NCBI GenBank assembly: GCA_029056055.1
Contig: JAIDCC010000052.1
Span: forward strand, 1 to 64,000
Source of the DNA: Duncaniella sp.
GTDB lineage: Bacteria > Bacteroidota > Bacteroidia > Bacteroidales > Muribaculaceae
DNA: 64,000 nt
Reading direction: 5' to 3'
Shown here one piece after another: positions 35,035-44,063 of this stretch. A program made the position numbers and the translations under genes. Every line of letters starts with the position of its first letter. Position 1 is the stretch's first letter. The notes below the pieces were generated by a model. It saw nothing but the letters and a program-made list of their open reading frames with translations, was not told where the DNA came from and ran no database searches.

Positions 35035-35664
35035 TCAATTCCGCTCCTTGAAGTGTCCCAACGGAACGTTCATCAGCGGAATTTGGTTCTCGTTCAGTCC
35101 GAGGATTTCCTGAAGTTTCGCTGTGTCCATCGACGCTCTCGGCACTGCGGCAAATCCGAGTCCGGCTGCGGCAACGCATGCGTTTTCTGTCACGATACCC
35201 GCGTCGATGGCCGCCATAGTCATGGCGCGGCTGTCGGTGCTCCCGAATTTGTCCATGTCGGCCACGATTACTATACTCATGGGTGCGTCGTTGACAAATT
35301 TCTGCTGACCTGCCACTACGGGGCGGAAGTCCCCGTCGGCTATGTGGCGAAGCGTGTGCGACGTCGGCATGTATTCGTACGCGCCCTTGCCGTCTACCAC
35401 GAAGAGTCGAATCTCTTGCAGATTGCGGCACGAGGGAGCTGTCAGTTTGTTGTCCTGACTGTTGACGCCCATCGTGGCCCAGAGCAGATTTGACATTTCC
35501 TGAATGGTCAGCGCCTTCGGGTCAAACTCTCTTGTCGAGCGCCGCTGCGCAAAGGCCTGCATCACGTTGCTCCCCGCGCCGGTTTCAGGGGTGATGAGTG
35601 CGATGTCTTGCGCCTGCACTCCAAGCGCCGCCAACATCATTAACGATAAAACTGTTTTCTTCAT
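35035..35664 (-). CDS. Exported nitroreductase-family protein
   Basis: A 209-residue protein with a signal peptide (MKKTVLSLMMLAALGVQAQ). The nitroreductase/SagB-type fold follows: RRSTREFDPKALTIQEMSNLLWATMGVN (flavin phosphate contacts), then AAIDAGIVTENACVAAAGLGFAAVPR and MNVPLGHF. A flavin enzyme reducing quinones or nitro compounds is expected; export to the periplasm is unusual but recurrent in Bacteroidota. A TAACTTTGC -7 element lies about 27 bases before the ATG. Confidence 0.85.
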   Translation of the reverse strand: MKKTVLSLMMLAALGVQAQDIALITPETGAGSNVMQAFAQRRSTREFDPKALTIQEMSNLLWATMGVNSQDNKLTAPSCRNLQEIRLFVVDGKGAYEYMPTSHTLRHIADGDFRPVVAGQQKFVNDAPMSIVIVADMDKFGSTDSRAMTMAAIDAGIVTENACVAAAGLGFAAVPRASMDTAKLQEILGLNENQIPLMNVPLGHFKERN

Positions 35665-35737
35665 ATTTTCGTGTTTTTAGGTTTCCGCTTGCAAAGTTAC
35701 AAAAAATCCGCCTACTCCGTAGTGCGATAACGACCTT

Positions 35738-35822
35738 TTAAGTAGGTGAGAAAAATAACGTACTTTTATCAGCTCATTTGTTTTTTTATCACATATATCG
35801 TTTTATAGATAGAACTTCCTTA
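35738..35822. repeat. Short MITE-like element at the end of the DUF1016 gene
   Basis: The left end TTAAGTAGGTGAGAAAAATA and right end ACATATATCGTTTTATAGAT AGAACTTCCTTA are the ends of the 187-bp element at 37024-37210, without its central hairpin. The last bases provide the TAA stop of the DUF1016 gene. Confidence 0.7.
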
Positions 35823-37010
35823 TTTCTCGGTTGATGCATCATATGTGTCGATGATACGTTGCAGCTCAGATTCCGACGGCAGCATTTCTGCTGCTTTCTT
35901 TGTCATGCCAAGTTTGTATTCGGCGACACCAAGGGGGCGATTCATTCCGCGAAACGACCATTCAACCACGGTATTGTCTTTAGACTTGCAAATCAGCAGT
36001 CCGATTGTAGGGTTGTCGTCGTCCTGCTTCAACAGTTCATCTAAGGCGGAGACGTAGAAATTTAGTTTTCCGGCGTATTCGGGGATGAACGGTGTGACCT
36101 TTAGCTCTACCACGATATAGAGTTTTAGACGGGTATGATAAAATACCATGTCGGGAATGAATGTCTGACCTCCGGGCATCTTCAATTCCATCTGTCGTCC
36201 AACGTAGGCAAACCCCTGTCCCAGTTCGAGTAGGAAACGGGTAATGTTATTGGCCAACTCATCTTCAAGCTGTCTTTCATTGACAATTTTCTTGTCAATG
36301 AATCCGAAATCGTAAGGGCTTTTTAGGATTTCTTTGGCTAATCCGCTGTAAGGAGTAGGCAGCTTTTCATCGAAGTTTGTTATGGCTTTACCATGCTTGC
36401 CATAAAGATCATCATCCATCTCTGCATTAAGTTCAGGACGGCTCCAACTATTCTTAATAGTTTCTTCAATATAAAATAAAGCTTCTTCGACAGACTTGCT
36501 TTTTGTGAAAATATCAATGTGCTGTCCCCATGGAATCAAACCAAAATCAGTCGGCATTTCAAAATCGTCACCAACTTGGTGACGATTTTCCATATCATCA
36601 CTTTTGAAATCTTCAACGAGTCGTTGAAGATTTCCCATTTCATCACTGTGTAAATCGTCAACGACTTGTTGACGATTTATATTCCATTGATTATAAAATG
36701 TATACCAGCGATAAGCGTAACGGATATTTGCAGCTGAAAAGCCTGTCTGTCCGGGAAACTCCCTCTTTAAGTCAAGACTCAGACAATCAAAAAAGGCGCT
36801 CCCATACTTCGCTTTTTCATATAGGCGAGCAACCTCGCGTCCCATTTCCCAATAAAACTCGAGCATGGTCGTATTGACCTTCACCGCCGCCTTTATCTGT
36901 GACTTACGGAAACGGTCTTTGAGAGCGCCAAGCAACTGAGCATACTCTTTGCCCGCCACACTACTGTCGCGCTTCACAAACGCCGGTCTGTTATCTTTTT
37001 TATGAGCCAT
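35820..37010 (-). CDS. DUF1016 (YhcG-type) PDDEXK nuclease-domain protein with repeat hinge
   Basis: 396 residues. The N-terminal DUF1016 helical domain (about 20-105; YAQLLGALKDRFRKSQIKAAVKVNTTMLEFYWEMGREV) ends at YRWYTFYNQW. A hinge of three 15-residue repeats follows (INRQQVVDDLHSDEM, GNLQRLVEDFKSDDM, ENRHQVGDDFEM), then the nuclease half from LIPWGQHIDIF. PDDEXK residues lie in PDMVFYHTRLKLYIVVELK, and DNPTIGLLICKSKDNTVVEWSF follows. The family is tied to restriction systems and mobile DNA, but its role is unsettled. It lies downstream of hsdR beyond a repeat, on the same strand, and is AT-richer than the core genome. Confidence 0.85.
   Translation of the reverse strand: MAHKKDNRPAFVKRDSSVAGKEYAQLLGALKDRFRKSQIKAAVKVNTTMLEFYWEMGREVARLYEKAKYGSAFFDCLSLDLKREFPGQTGFSAANIRYAYRWYTFYNQWNINRQQVVDDLHSDEMGNLQRLVEDFKSDDMENRHQVGDDFEMPTDFGLIPWGQHIDIFTKSKSVEEALFYIEETIKNSWSRPELNAEMDDDLYGKHGKAITNFDEKLPTPYSGLAKEILKSPYDFGFIDKKIVNERQLEDELANNITRFLLELGQGFAYVGRQMELKMPGGQTFIPDMVFYHTRLKLYIVVELKVTPFIPEYAGKLNFYVSALDELLKQDDDNPTIGLLICKSKDNTVVEWSFRGMNRPLGVAEYKLGMTKKAAEMLPSESELQRIIDTYDASTEK
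36561..36695. repeat. Three 45-bp tandem coding repeats, each with a 29-nt palindrome
   Basis: Palindromes lie at 36561-36589 (arms AAAATCGTCACCAA / TTGGTGACGATTTT), 36606-36634 (GAAATCTTCAACGA / TCGTTGAAGATTTC) and 36651-36679 (TAAATCGTCAACGA / TTGTTGACGATTTA, one mismatch). Each has 14-nt arms and a one-base centre. Period is exactly 45 bp. The 16-nt spacers between them are CCATATCATCACTTTT and CCATTTCATCACTGTG. Confidence 0.95.
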
Positions 37011-37023
37011 AATCTACTGTTTT

Positions 37024-37210
37024 TTAAGTAAGTGAGAAAAATAAATGAACAGATAAAAGGAAGTTATTTTTGAGATGATTTGGGGCTTGAGTGAAGAAGC
37101 ATAGCGAGCTATGCGCCTGAACGAAAGATCCAAAGCATCCAAAAAGAACGAGTTTTACTGTTCATTTATTTTTCTTCACATATATCGTTTTATTTTTAGA
37201 ACTTACTTAA
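37024..37210 (+). repeat. 187-bp MITE-like element between DUF1016 gene and hsdR
   Basis: Starts TTAAGTAAGTGAG and ends AGAACTTACTTAA. AAAAATAAATGAACAG on the left is inverted as CTGTTCATTTATTTTT on the right. Centre GCATAGC GA GCTATGC. Almost the exact reverse complement of 11154-11339. The hsdR stop lies 12 bases beyond. Confidence 0.88.
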
Positions 37211-37221
37211 TGAATTTGTTC

Positions 37222-40200
37222 TTACGCAGCGACGATGGATTTATGGAGGAGAGTCACAAACTCGCCAACTTTGTGGAATTTGCCGGGGAAAATGCTGTCC
37301 TCGTCTACATCGTCAAAGGGCGACTCGGTGAGAAGAACATTCACCTGAATGTCGCCGTTCTGACCGACGTAGTTGAGTATCCCCTCAAGGTATTCCTCCT
37401 GCTCGGCCGAAAGCTGATTGGCCGAGATGAACTCGGTGAAGATTTCCACGGCTTTCTTGCGGTCGACGCCTTGAAGTTTGCGTATGAAGCCGCCGATGGG
37501 CATTTTCTCGTCGAGCTGCTCCCGTTTCACAAATCGTTCGTAATCTTCCTTCGTGCCCAATTCTTCCCAGAATATCCGTTCGAGTTCGTCAACGTCCTGC
37601 GCCGTCAGCTGCTCGATGTTCTGAATCTTCTGAAGCACAGGCATGTCGCGATGTTCCGCGAGGAAATCGAGCACCTTCTGCCGATAGGTCATCGTGGAGT
37701 TAATCTCCCCTGCCTCACCCTTAAACGACGCTTCGTCTTCGATATTCACGTCAAACGTCCGCCCCGAGTTGCCGGTAAGAAATTGCAGCAGGTCTCTCAA
37801 CTCGACGCGCATCTTCTCGATTTTCGACAATGACTTGTTTTCCCAGAAGTTCGGGGTCAGCACCTCATTGATTACGTCAATCTTCGCCATCACCTGCGGC
37901 ACGGTGCCGAGTTTTTTCAGCCCCTGCGCTATTATCGTAATCTTTCCCTCATAGCGCGAGGCATCGAAGGCGTGGTCAAGCAGCGAAAGTTGCACGTAGA
38001 GCGCGAGCATGTCAAACTTCAAGGCCTGCTCATTGCCGCCAATCGTCGGCAGCAACGGGGCAATCTCGCGTTTCATGTCGTCCACGCCCACCGCGGTCAG
38101 CACCTGCCAGTTGGCCTTGTTGCGGTAATGTGCCACACTCTCCCAATGCTCTCTCACGGAGATGTGATTATCGTTGAGTTGCATCACCTGACTGCGCAGC
38201 ATCTCTTTCAGCTCGTCGTGCCAATCCTTTTCCCAACGGCCTTCCTCCTGATACTGCGCGGCCTGGAGCAGCAGCGCTATGTCGGCGCGCAGTCCGAAGA
38301 GCCGTTCGGTGAGCGACTGCGTGCGCACCGCCTCAATCCCCTTCGGATTTTCCCCGAAGAAATCAAAGTTGCCACACCAGTCGAAAATGTAGAACTCCTC
38401 CTTATGCTTTCCTGCCCCGAAGATGTCTTCCGAAAGTCGGGTGCCACGCCCAATCATCTGCCAGAATTTGATGCGCGAACGCACTCGCTTGAAGAATACG
38501 AGGTTGAGCACGTCGGGCACGTCGATGCCGGTGTCGAGCATATCCACCGACACCACCACCTGCGGCATACCCCCGCGCACCTCGAATTTCTCAATCAGGT
38601 CTTGCGCATACCTGACGGAGTAGTCGATCTGTTTGCAGTAATCGGGCCCGAGATGAGGAAACAGCTTGTTGAAGCGCGTCACAATCTTCTCGGCATGCTC
38701 GCGGTTCATGGCGAAAATGATGGTCTTGCCTATCTTTTCGCCGCTCTCCACACGCAGTCCCTTCGTCATAAGCTCATTGAGCATATGGTCGATTGTGTCG
38801 GTGTTGTAGACATATTTGAAAATCTCGGAGTTGCCTATGTCTCGCGGTTCAGGGATTCGGTCGGGGTCAACTGTGTCCTGCATCGCCTCCCATTCCCAAA
38901 TCTGTTCCATCTGCTCCCGCTCATCGGCCGAAAGCTGGCTATACTTTATGCCGTTTTTCAATACCTCCGATTCATATCGCAGTCCGCGGTAGGGCGTAAG
39001 GTATCCGTCGTCTACGGCCGTCTGATATTCGTAGGCATAGTTGGGCGCTCCCTGCTCAAGCTCGAAGATGTCGTAGGTCGAGCGGTTCACCTGGTCGCGC
39101 GGCGTGGCCGTGAGTCCCACGAGCATCGCATCGAAGTAACGGAAGATTGCCTTGAACTTGTCGAATATCGAGCGATGTGCCTCATCTACTATGACGAGGT
39201 CGAAACGTCCCGCCGAAAACGGCTTCACGTCGGCATCCACGTAGTTAATCATCGTCTGGTATGTCGAGAAAAGTATGCGGGCGTTTTTGTTGTGCTCGGC
39301 GGCGGTCAGGTCGCTGCACTCCACGCTGGGCAGATGCTTGGCAAATTCCCTGCGGGCTTGCTTCACGAGCGATGTGCGGTCGGCAAGGAAAAGCGTGTTC
39401 TTCACCCAGCCTGACCGCATCAGCAGCTCGACGAGCGAAATGGCCGTGCGTGTCTTTCCCGTGCCTGTGGCCATCACGAGAAGTCCTCTCCGGTGTTTCC
39501 TGTTGAAATGGTCGCAGAGGGCATGAATACCGGCTATCTGATAGTAGCGTCCCGAGATTTCCTGCTTGACGGCCATGTCGGTGATGTCGGCGCGTCCCTG
39601 TCGGTGGTGAAGCACTTGCAGGTCTTCTTTCGAGTGGAAGGCCGAAATCTCACGTTTTGGAAATCCGAGGCGGTCTACCACATAGTGTCTGAAGCCGTTG
39701 GTGAAGTAAATCACCGGACGCACTCCGTATTTCCTTTCCAGGCAGTCGGCATAGAGTTCGGCCTGATGCTCTCCTGCGGTCGGGTCGACACTCGTGCGTT
39801 TCGCCTCGACGACGGCCAACGGTCGCCTGTCGGGGCCAAACAACACGTAGTCGGCATAGCCCGTGCCCCCGCTGTTGGGCATCCCCTCCACCTCGACTTC
39901 GATGCAGGCTTTGCTCGGTTGCACATCGCCCTCCTCGTCGAGCACCTCCCATCCGGCTTCTCGCAGCATCAGGTCGATAAACATTTTGCGGGTCTCTGCC
40001 TCGGTGATGTTTGCCCACGAGACGGCCGGCTCGACGGCCGATGCTTCGACTACGGCCTCAGGCTCTACTTGCGCTGCAAATTCTTGCGGCTGCGCAGGCT
40101 CCACCTCTTGCGTGGGTATGGACAATGACGGTGCCTTGGGGAGCAAGTCTTGCTCGAATGGCGCGAGATTGTCTATCACCCGCAATTTCAGCAAAACCGC

Positions 40201-40554
40201 TCCTACAAGGTTGTAGATGTTCAGCAGTGCGAAAAACGCCTCTTTCCGTTTCACTGCTCCGGAATGCGCGGCTGCATTTCCTACCTTGCGGATGTAGTGG
40301 GCCGCCATCATCAGGCGGTCGTCATTGATAAATTCCGTAAACTCCGGCGCGGTCACCATGTCAAAAAGCGAGCTCCGTTCCGAAATCTCCGCATTTTTCA
40401 TCGTGAGTATGGCGCGTGCCGTCCATTCGAGGGCGCGTCGGGCATTCAAGGCCGACACGTCAGGGTCGGCATACTGGTTTCTCTCGGCGGCATCGCAGTA
40501 ACGATAGAGCGTCGAAAGCTCAGGTATTTCTCTAAGGTAGTCAAAATTCATCAT
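37222..40554 (-). CDS. hsdR: Type I restriction endonuclease subunit R
   Basis: 1110 residues. An N-terminal DUF4145-like helical part (1-130) and a Pro/Glu-rich linker precede the HsdR nuclease core (Asp235 in GYADYVLFG; E250-A-K252 in VVEAKRT). The translocase follows: Walker A ATGTGKTRT at 362-370 and DEAH at 457-460, then SF2 motifs (VGLTATPRDQ, ARTKKR-like RGTRLSED). The C-terminus is of the EcoEI_R type. With HsdM and HsdS it would cleave unmodified DNA after ATP-driven translocation. No frameshift is seen. Confidence 0.95.
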   Translation of the reverse strand: MMNFDYLREIPELSTLYRYCDAAERNQYADPDVSALNARRALEWTARAILTMKNAEISERSSLFDMVTAPEFTEFINDDRLMMAAHYIRKVGNAAAHSGAVKRKEAFFALLNIYNLVGAVLLKLRVIDNLAPFEQDLLPKAPSLSIPTQEVEPAQPQEFAAQVEPEAVVEASAVEPAVSWANITEAETRKMFIDLMLREAGWEVLDEEGDVQPSKACIEVEVEGMPNSGGTGYADYVLFGPDRRPLAVVEAKRTSVDPTAGEHQAELYADCLERKYGVRPVIYFTNGFRHYVVDRLGFPKREISAFHSKEDLQVLHHRQGRADITDMAVKQEISGRYYQIAGIHALCDHFNRKHRRGLLVMATGTGKTRTAISLVELLMRSGWVKNTLFLADRTSLVKQARREFAKHLPSVECSDLTAAEHNKNARILFSTYQTMINYVDADVKPFSAGRFDLVIVDEAHRSIFDKFKAIFRYFDAMLVGLTATPRDQVNRSTYDIFELEQGAPNYAYEYQTAVDDGYLTPYRGLRYESEVLKNGIKYSQLSADEREQMEQIWEWEAMQDTVDPDRIPEPRDIGNSEIFKYVYNTDTIDHMLNELMTKGLRVESGEKIGKTIIFAMNREHAEKIVTRFNKLFPHLGPDYCKQIDYSVRYAQDLIEKFEVRGGMPQVVVSVDMLDTGIDVPDVLNLVFFKRVRSRIKFWQMIGRGTRLSEDIFGAGKHKEEFYIFDWCGNFDFFGENPKGIEAVRTQSLTERLFGLRADIALLLQAAQYQEEGRWEKDWHDELKEMLRSQVMQLNDNHISVREHWESVAHYRNKANWQVLTAVGVDDMKREIAPLLPTIGGNEQALKFDMLALYVQLSLLDHAFDASRYEGKITIIAQGLKKLGTVPQVMAKIDVINEVLTPNFWENKSLSKIEKMRVELRDLLQFLTGNSGRTFDVNIEDEASFKGEAGEINSTMTYRQKVLDFLAEHRDMPVLQKIQNIEQLTAQDVDELERIFWEELGTKEDYERFVKREQLDEKMPIGGFIRKLQGVDRKKAVEIFTEFISANQLSAEQEEYLEGILNYVGQNGDIQVNVLLTESPFDDVDEDSIFPGKFHKVGEFVTLLHKSIVAA

Positions 40555-40565
40555 AGGTCAGAAAA

Positions 40566-40592
40566 ACTTAAATAATTTCTAACACATACTTA
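40566..40592. repeat. Half-copy of the 33670-33840 element end
   Basis: AAATAATTTCTAACACATAC TTATT lies in the 35-base gap between fic and hsdR and supplies the TAA of fic. It matches the right end of the element at 33670-33840. Confidence 0.7.
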
Positions 40593-41153
40593 TTTCCCAA
40601 AATTCTCCGGTTCATATCCTTCGTAATAGTAAGATTGCTCGATGCCATGGAATATCACATCGCGGTCGTCGGTTTCTTCGCTGAGGGCATCTCGTAACAA
40701 CACCCGGAGCTCGAGGTCGTTGACGGGGCTTCGTTCCATTGCCATCATGTAATCCTGTCGACTGATTTTGCGCCAGTCTACCACCTTGCCTATCGACCGC
40801 TTGAGCATCATGTCGAGCCATATGCGCGTGGCTCTGCCATTTCCTTCCATAAACGGATGTGCAATGTTCATTTCCACGTATTTGGCAATGATTTGTTCAT
40901 AAGTGTCTTCTGGCATTTTTTCAATGGCCTGAAGCGCGGGCACGAGATAAAGGGAATTTGCGAAGCGAAAACCGCCCTTCGAAATATTGAGGGTGCGTAT
41001 TTGGCCGGCAAATGGATACAGGCCCCCGAAGAGATTGAAGTGGATGTCCTGCAATCCCTTTGTCGTGCCTGTCTCTATGTGGTCAATCCTGCCCGTAGAG
41101 AACAGCGATTTTGCCTTTTCAAGGCTTTGACGGTCTATTTCGTTCTGTGTCAT
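40590..41153 (-). CDS. Fic/DOC-family protein inside the restriction operon
   Basis: 187 residues. The core Fic motif [12 protein letters not shown] (residues 99-110) is complete, with the upstream flap region [23 protein letters not shown]. It predicts transfer of AMP from ATP to a hydroxyl side chain of a target protein. No (S/T)xxxE(G/N) inhibitory helix is obvious, so control may need a partner. It lies between hsdS and hsdR, a placement seen in some type I systems. The target is unknown. Confidence 0.9.
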   Translation of the reverse strand: MTQNEIDRQSLEKAKSLFSTGRIDHIETGTTKGLQDIHFNLFGGLYPFAGQIRTLNISKGGFRFANSLYLVPALQAIEKMPEDTYEQIIAKYVEMNIAHPFMEGNGRATRIWLDMMLKRSIGKVVDWRKISRQDYMMAMERSPVNDLELRVLLRDALSEETDDRDVIFHGIEQSYYYEGYEPENFGK

Positions 41154-41213
41154 CTTCGTTGCTCGTTGTTTTTTGTTTAGTTCGAATTTGGTTTACAGTG
41201 CTTGCCAAATTCG

Positions 41214-42308
41214 TCAATCATTAAACCAGTAGTCCATGCGGCTTGCAAGCAGTGTCTCCAAGTCTGTAATCGACGTTTCAATCAACCGCTTCTGCTCCTC
41301 AATCGCTTCTACCTTCGCCGCAAATTCGTTTTGAAGAGTAACAGGAGGAATGGGCAACCTAATATCTTTTAACATCCCTATGGTAATTTGATTTACCGTG
41401 GATGTTTTTGTTTTTGTTAGTTGTTCTCTAAATGCCGGCAGACGAAAATATTGAAAAAGATAATGGTAACATGTAGAGCGGATAATCGTCATAAATGCAC
41501 CCCATGACATTTTCTCAACAAGTTCAGGAATTATACAGACTTTCCCAACAAGGCGTGCGCTGCCGTTTCGGCTACACATGAGTATATCATTTTTCTGAAC
41601 ATATTGTGATTCCTTTAGTGTCATTTGAATACGGACAACATCATCAAGAACAAATTTACTTTCTTGAATATTACTTGACCGAAGTACAACTGTTCCATGT
41701 TCAGACACCATCTCGGGCTTATACGTTATACCAGTTGATATAACGTCACATACTTCAGCCAAACCCCGCAATTGAAAATTATTGGGATTTTCGATAGGGT
41801 CGCCGAAAGTTTCGTAGAATAGCGATTGGGCGAGAGCGTCAAGATCTTTAAGCTGATTTCGCTTTAGCTCAATCATCTCATTCAACTTGTCAAGCTCCGA
41901 TACGATTTGATTCTGAATAGCAATCGAAGGAACAGGCATCAGAATCTCCAAAAGATCACTTTTAACAAGGCTTGGCAGTGTGGTTGCTTTATTATGTCGC
42001 AAGAAATCGTATTTGACACAAAAATAATATAGAAACTTCGGAACTAATAAATCTTGATTTGGGACAATACCAAAGGCAGTATCTACATTCCAAAATTTTG
42101 ATTTTACAAACATAGGTTTGTTAATACTTCCTTTTCTGCCGATTATTGTGCAATTTTCCGGACATAAATATTGGTTTGCAGTACCTATTACGCCCCCACT
42201 TCCGTAAATTGGATAAACACCGTCAGACGCTTCAACATCTTTTTGATTCTTACCATTAATAATTGTAAGAACTTGTTTCCATCGTTTCTTTTCCCAGCCG
42301 TGGTTCAT
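41214..42308 (-). CDS. hsdS: Type I restriction-modification specificity subunit S
   Basis: 364 residues with two target-recognition domains (about 8-150 and 175-345), each followed by a conserved helix (QNQIVSELDKLNEMIELKRNQLKDLDALAQSLFYETFG and LQNEFAAKVEAIEEQKRLIETSITDLETLLASRMDYWF). Motifs such as IYGSGGVIGTANQYL are typical. It decides the bipartite DNA target. The start overlaps the hsdM stop by 4 bases (ATGA). Strikingly AT-richer than flanking genes, as expected for horizontally exchanged TRDs. Confidence 0.94.
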   Translation of the reverse strand: MNHGWEKKRWKQVLTIINGKNQKDVEASDGVYPIYGSGGVIGTANQYLCPENCTIIGRKGSINKPMFVKSKFWNVDTAFGIVPNQDLLVPKFLYYFCVKYDFLRHNKATTLPSLVKSDLLEILMPVPSIAIQNQIVSELDKLNEMIELKRNQLKDLDALAQSLFYETFGDPIENPNNFQLRGLAEVCDVISTGITYKPEMVSEHGTVVLRSSNIQESKFVLDDVVRIQMTLKESQYVQKNDILMCSRNGSARLVGKVCIIPELVEKMSWGAFMTIIRSTCYHYLFQYFRLPAFREQLTKTKTSTVNQITIGMLKDIRLPIPPVTLQNEFAAKVEAIEEQKRLIETSITDLETLLASRMDYWFND

Positions 42309-43807
42309 TGTGCGAGCATTTTTTTGAGTTCGACCATGCCACGGAGGAAGGTTTCTTCGGTGGTGTGCAGACGGTTCAGGATTGAGTCCGTAGGCTCAAA
42401 CTCCACCTTTTCACGGACGGTCTCCTTGTAGGTGTTGAAAGCAAGGTCGTAGCCGTTTTCGATTATCTCACTTTGAGGCACAAGGAAAGAGCGGTCGGTG
42501 CGCTTGCGGTCGAGTTCTCCCTCTTTGCGGTCGTGAAAGCGGGCTATTACATCAGGAATATCGTTTTCCGACACTTCGTTGCGCTTCTGGTCGAGTGAAA
42601 ACCCGTCGGCCTTCATGTCGTAAAACCACACCTTGTCCGTACCGCCGGCGTTGGTCTTGGTGAAAATGAGGATTGCAGTCGACACGCCCGAGTAGGGTTG
42701 AAACACCCCTGAAGGCATAGAGATGACAGCCTCGAGACATTGATTTTCTACCAACTCCTTGCGCAGGTCTTTGTGGGCTTTCGAAGAACCTGTCAACACG
42801 CCATCGGGCACAATCGACGCGCAGCGACCGCCCACGCGCAGCGAGCGGATGAAGAGGGCGAGAAACAGCAATTCGGTCTTCTTGGTTTTGGCTATGGCCA
42901 ACAAGCTCTTTGCCACCGCATCGTTGTCGAGACTTCCGGCAAACGGCGGGTTGGCGAGGATGAGCGAGTAGCGCTCGGTGTCTTTATTGTCGGCCGAGAG
43001 AGAATCCTGCCATGCCACCTGTGGATTGTCTACATCGTGGAGCATGAGGTTCATCGCCCCGATGCGCAGCATAGTGGCGTCGGTGTCGAAACCGTGCAAC
43101 ATCGAGTTGCGGAAATGCTCCTTGACAGACTTCTTGGCGAGTTCTTTCCTATAGTGTTCCTGCACATACTTCGCGCTCTCCACGATGAAGCCGGCGCTGC
43201 CCATGGCAGGGTCGCAGATAGTGTCGTCGAGCCCGGGGCGCATCAGTTCCACCATCATGCGGATTATGTGGCGCGGGGTGCGGAATTGGCCGTTGGTGCC
43301 GCTCGCTGCCATCTTGCCGAGCACGTATTCGTAGACGTCGCCCATCGCGTCGCGATTGTTCATGTCGAGTGCGCTGATGCCGTCGACCACTTTGACGAGG
43401 GTTCTCGGATTCTGAATCATAAAGACAGCATCCTTCATGAAGCGTGAGTAGGCCGACTGCTTGCCTCGGTTGAGGTGCTTGATGTAAGAAAACACGTCGC
43501 GGCTCACCACGCGAAACATCTTCTCGGGTTCGAAATGACGGAAATTGCTCCATCGCAAATCAGCCATCAGCACGTCCTGGTCGGTCTCGGGATTATGCCA
43601 GAAGCCGTAATCTGGAAACAACGGGTCGTTCACTTCCATGCCTAACGCCGCGGCCTTGCTCTCCTGACGAATCTGCGCATCATCGAGCATCTTCATAAAT
43701 AGAAGGTAGGTCATCTGTTCAAGAAGCGTGATGGAATTGGTAATACCTCCCGTCCAGAATGTTTCCCAAATCTGGTCAATCTGATTTTTTATCTGTCCTG
43801 TTATCAT
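42305..43807 (-). CDS. hsdM: Type I restriction-modification DNA methyltransferase subunit M
   Basis: 500 residues. The N-terminal HsdM_N helices are followed by the N6-adenine methyltransferase core: SAM loop DPAMGSAGF (199-207) and catalytic NPPF (286-289). The C-terminal part carries GVSTAILIFTKTNAGGTDKVWFYDM. First gene of hsdM-hsdS-fic-hsdR. A repeat end (43815-43860) lies just upstream, in the promoter region. Confidence 0.96.
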   Translation of the reverse strand: MITGQIKNQIDQIWETFWTGGITNSITLLEQMTYLLFMKMLDDAQIRQESKAAALGMEVNDPLFPDYGFWHNPETDQDVLMADLRWSNFRHFEPEKMFRVVSRDVFSYIKHLNRGKQSAYSRFMKDAVFMIQNPRTLVKVVDGISALDMNNRDAMGDVYEYVLGKMAASGTNGQFRTPRHIIRMMVELMRPGLDDTICDPAMGSAGFIVESAKYVQEHYRKELAKKSVKEHFRNSMLHGFDTDATMLRIGAMNLMLHDVDNPQVAWQDSLSADNKDTERYSLILANPPFAGSLDNDAVAKSLLAIAKTKKTELLFLALFIRSLRVGGRCASIVPDGVLTGSSKAHKDLRKELVENQCLEAVISMPSGVFQPYSGVSTAILIFTKTNAGGTDKVWFYDMKADGFSLDQKRNEVSENDIPDVIARFHDRKEGELDRKRTDRSFLVPQSEIIENGYDLAFNTYKETVREKVEFEPTDSILNRLHTTEETFLRGMVELKKMLAQ

Positions 43808-43814
43808 AATGAAG

Positions 43815-43860
43815 CAATTCTAAAAATAAAACGAAATATGTGATGAAAAATTATTCAACA
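43815..43860. repeat. Partial MITE-like end upstream of hsdM
   Basis: AATTCTAAAAATAAAACGAA ATATGTGATGAAAAATTATT closely matches the right end of the 37024-37210 element (inverted) and of 35738-35822. It marks the other side of the restriction island. Bases to 44063 show no gene. Confidence 0.7.
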
Positions 43861-44063
43861 AAATATCTTATCGACTGAGTCTACTGCTGCGGTCTCACAT
43901 GCCTCCGGCTCAATTTGTCACTCAGTGAGGGATAAATTGGACATAAAAGTAAAACATCCCCATATATCGAATGTATGATTGAGCTGATTCATAGGCTGTT
44001 TTGTGATTTGTGGCACATGTGCCACATTTTCAGTCATTAAAACCATACCCCCCCGGGGGAGCG

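Noticed and set aside
36561..36679. CRISPR array
   Set aside because: The 45-bp period with palindromes could suggest repeats and spacers, but the units lie inside a coding frame, the variable part is the palindrome, and no cas genes are present.
40590..41153. Doc toxin of a Phd-Doc pair
   Set aside because: No Phd-like antitoxin gene is adjacent, and the sequence is a full Fic rather than a short Doc.
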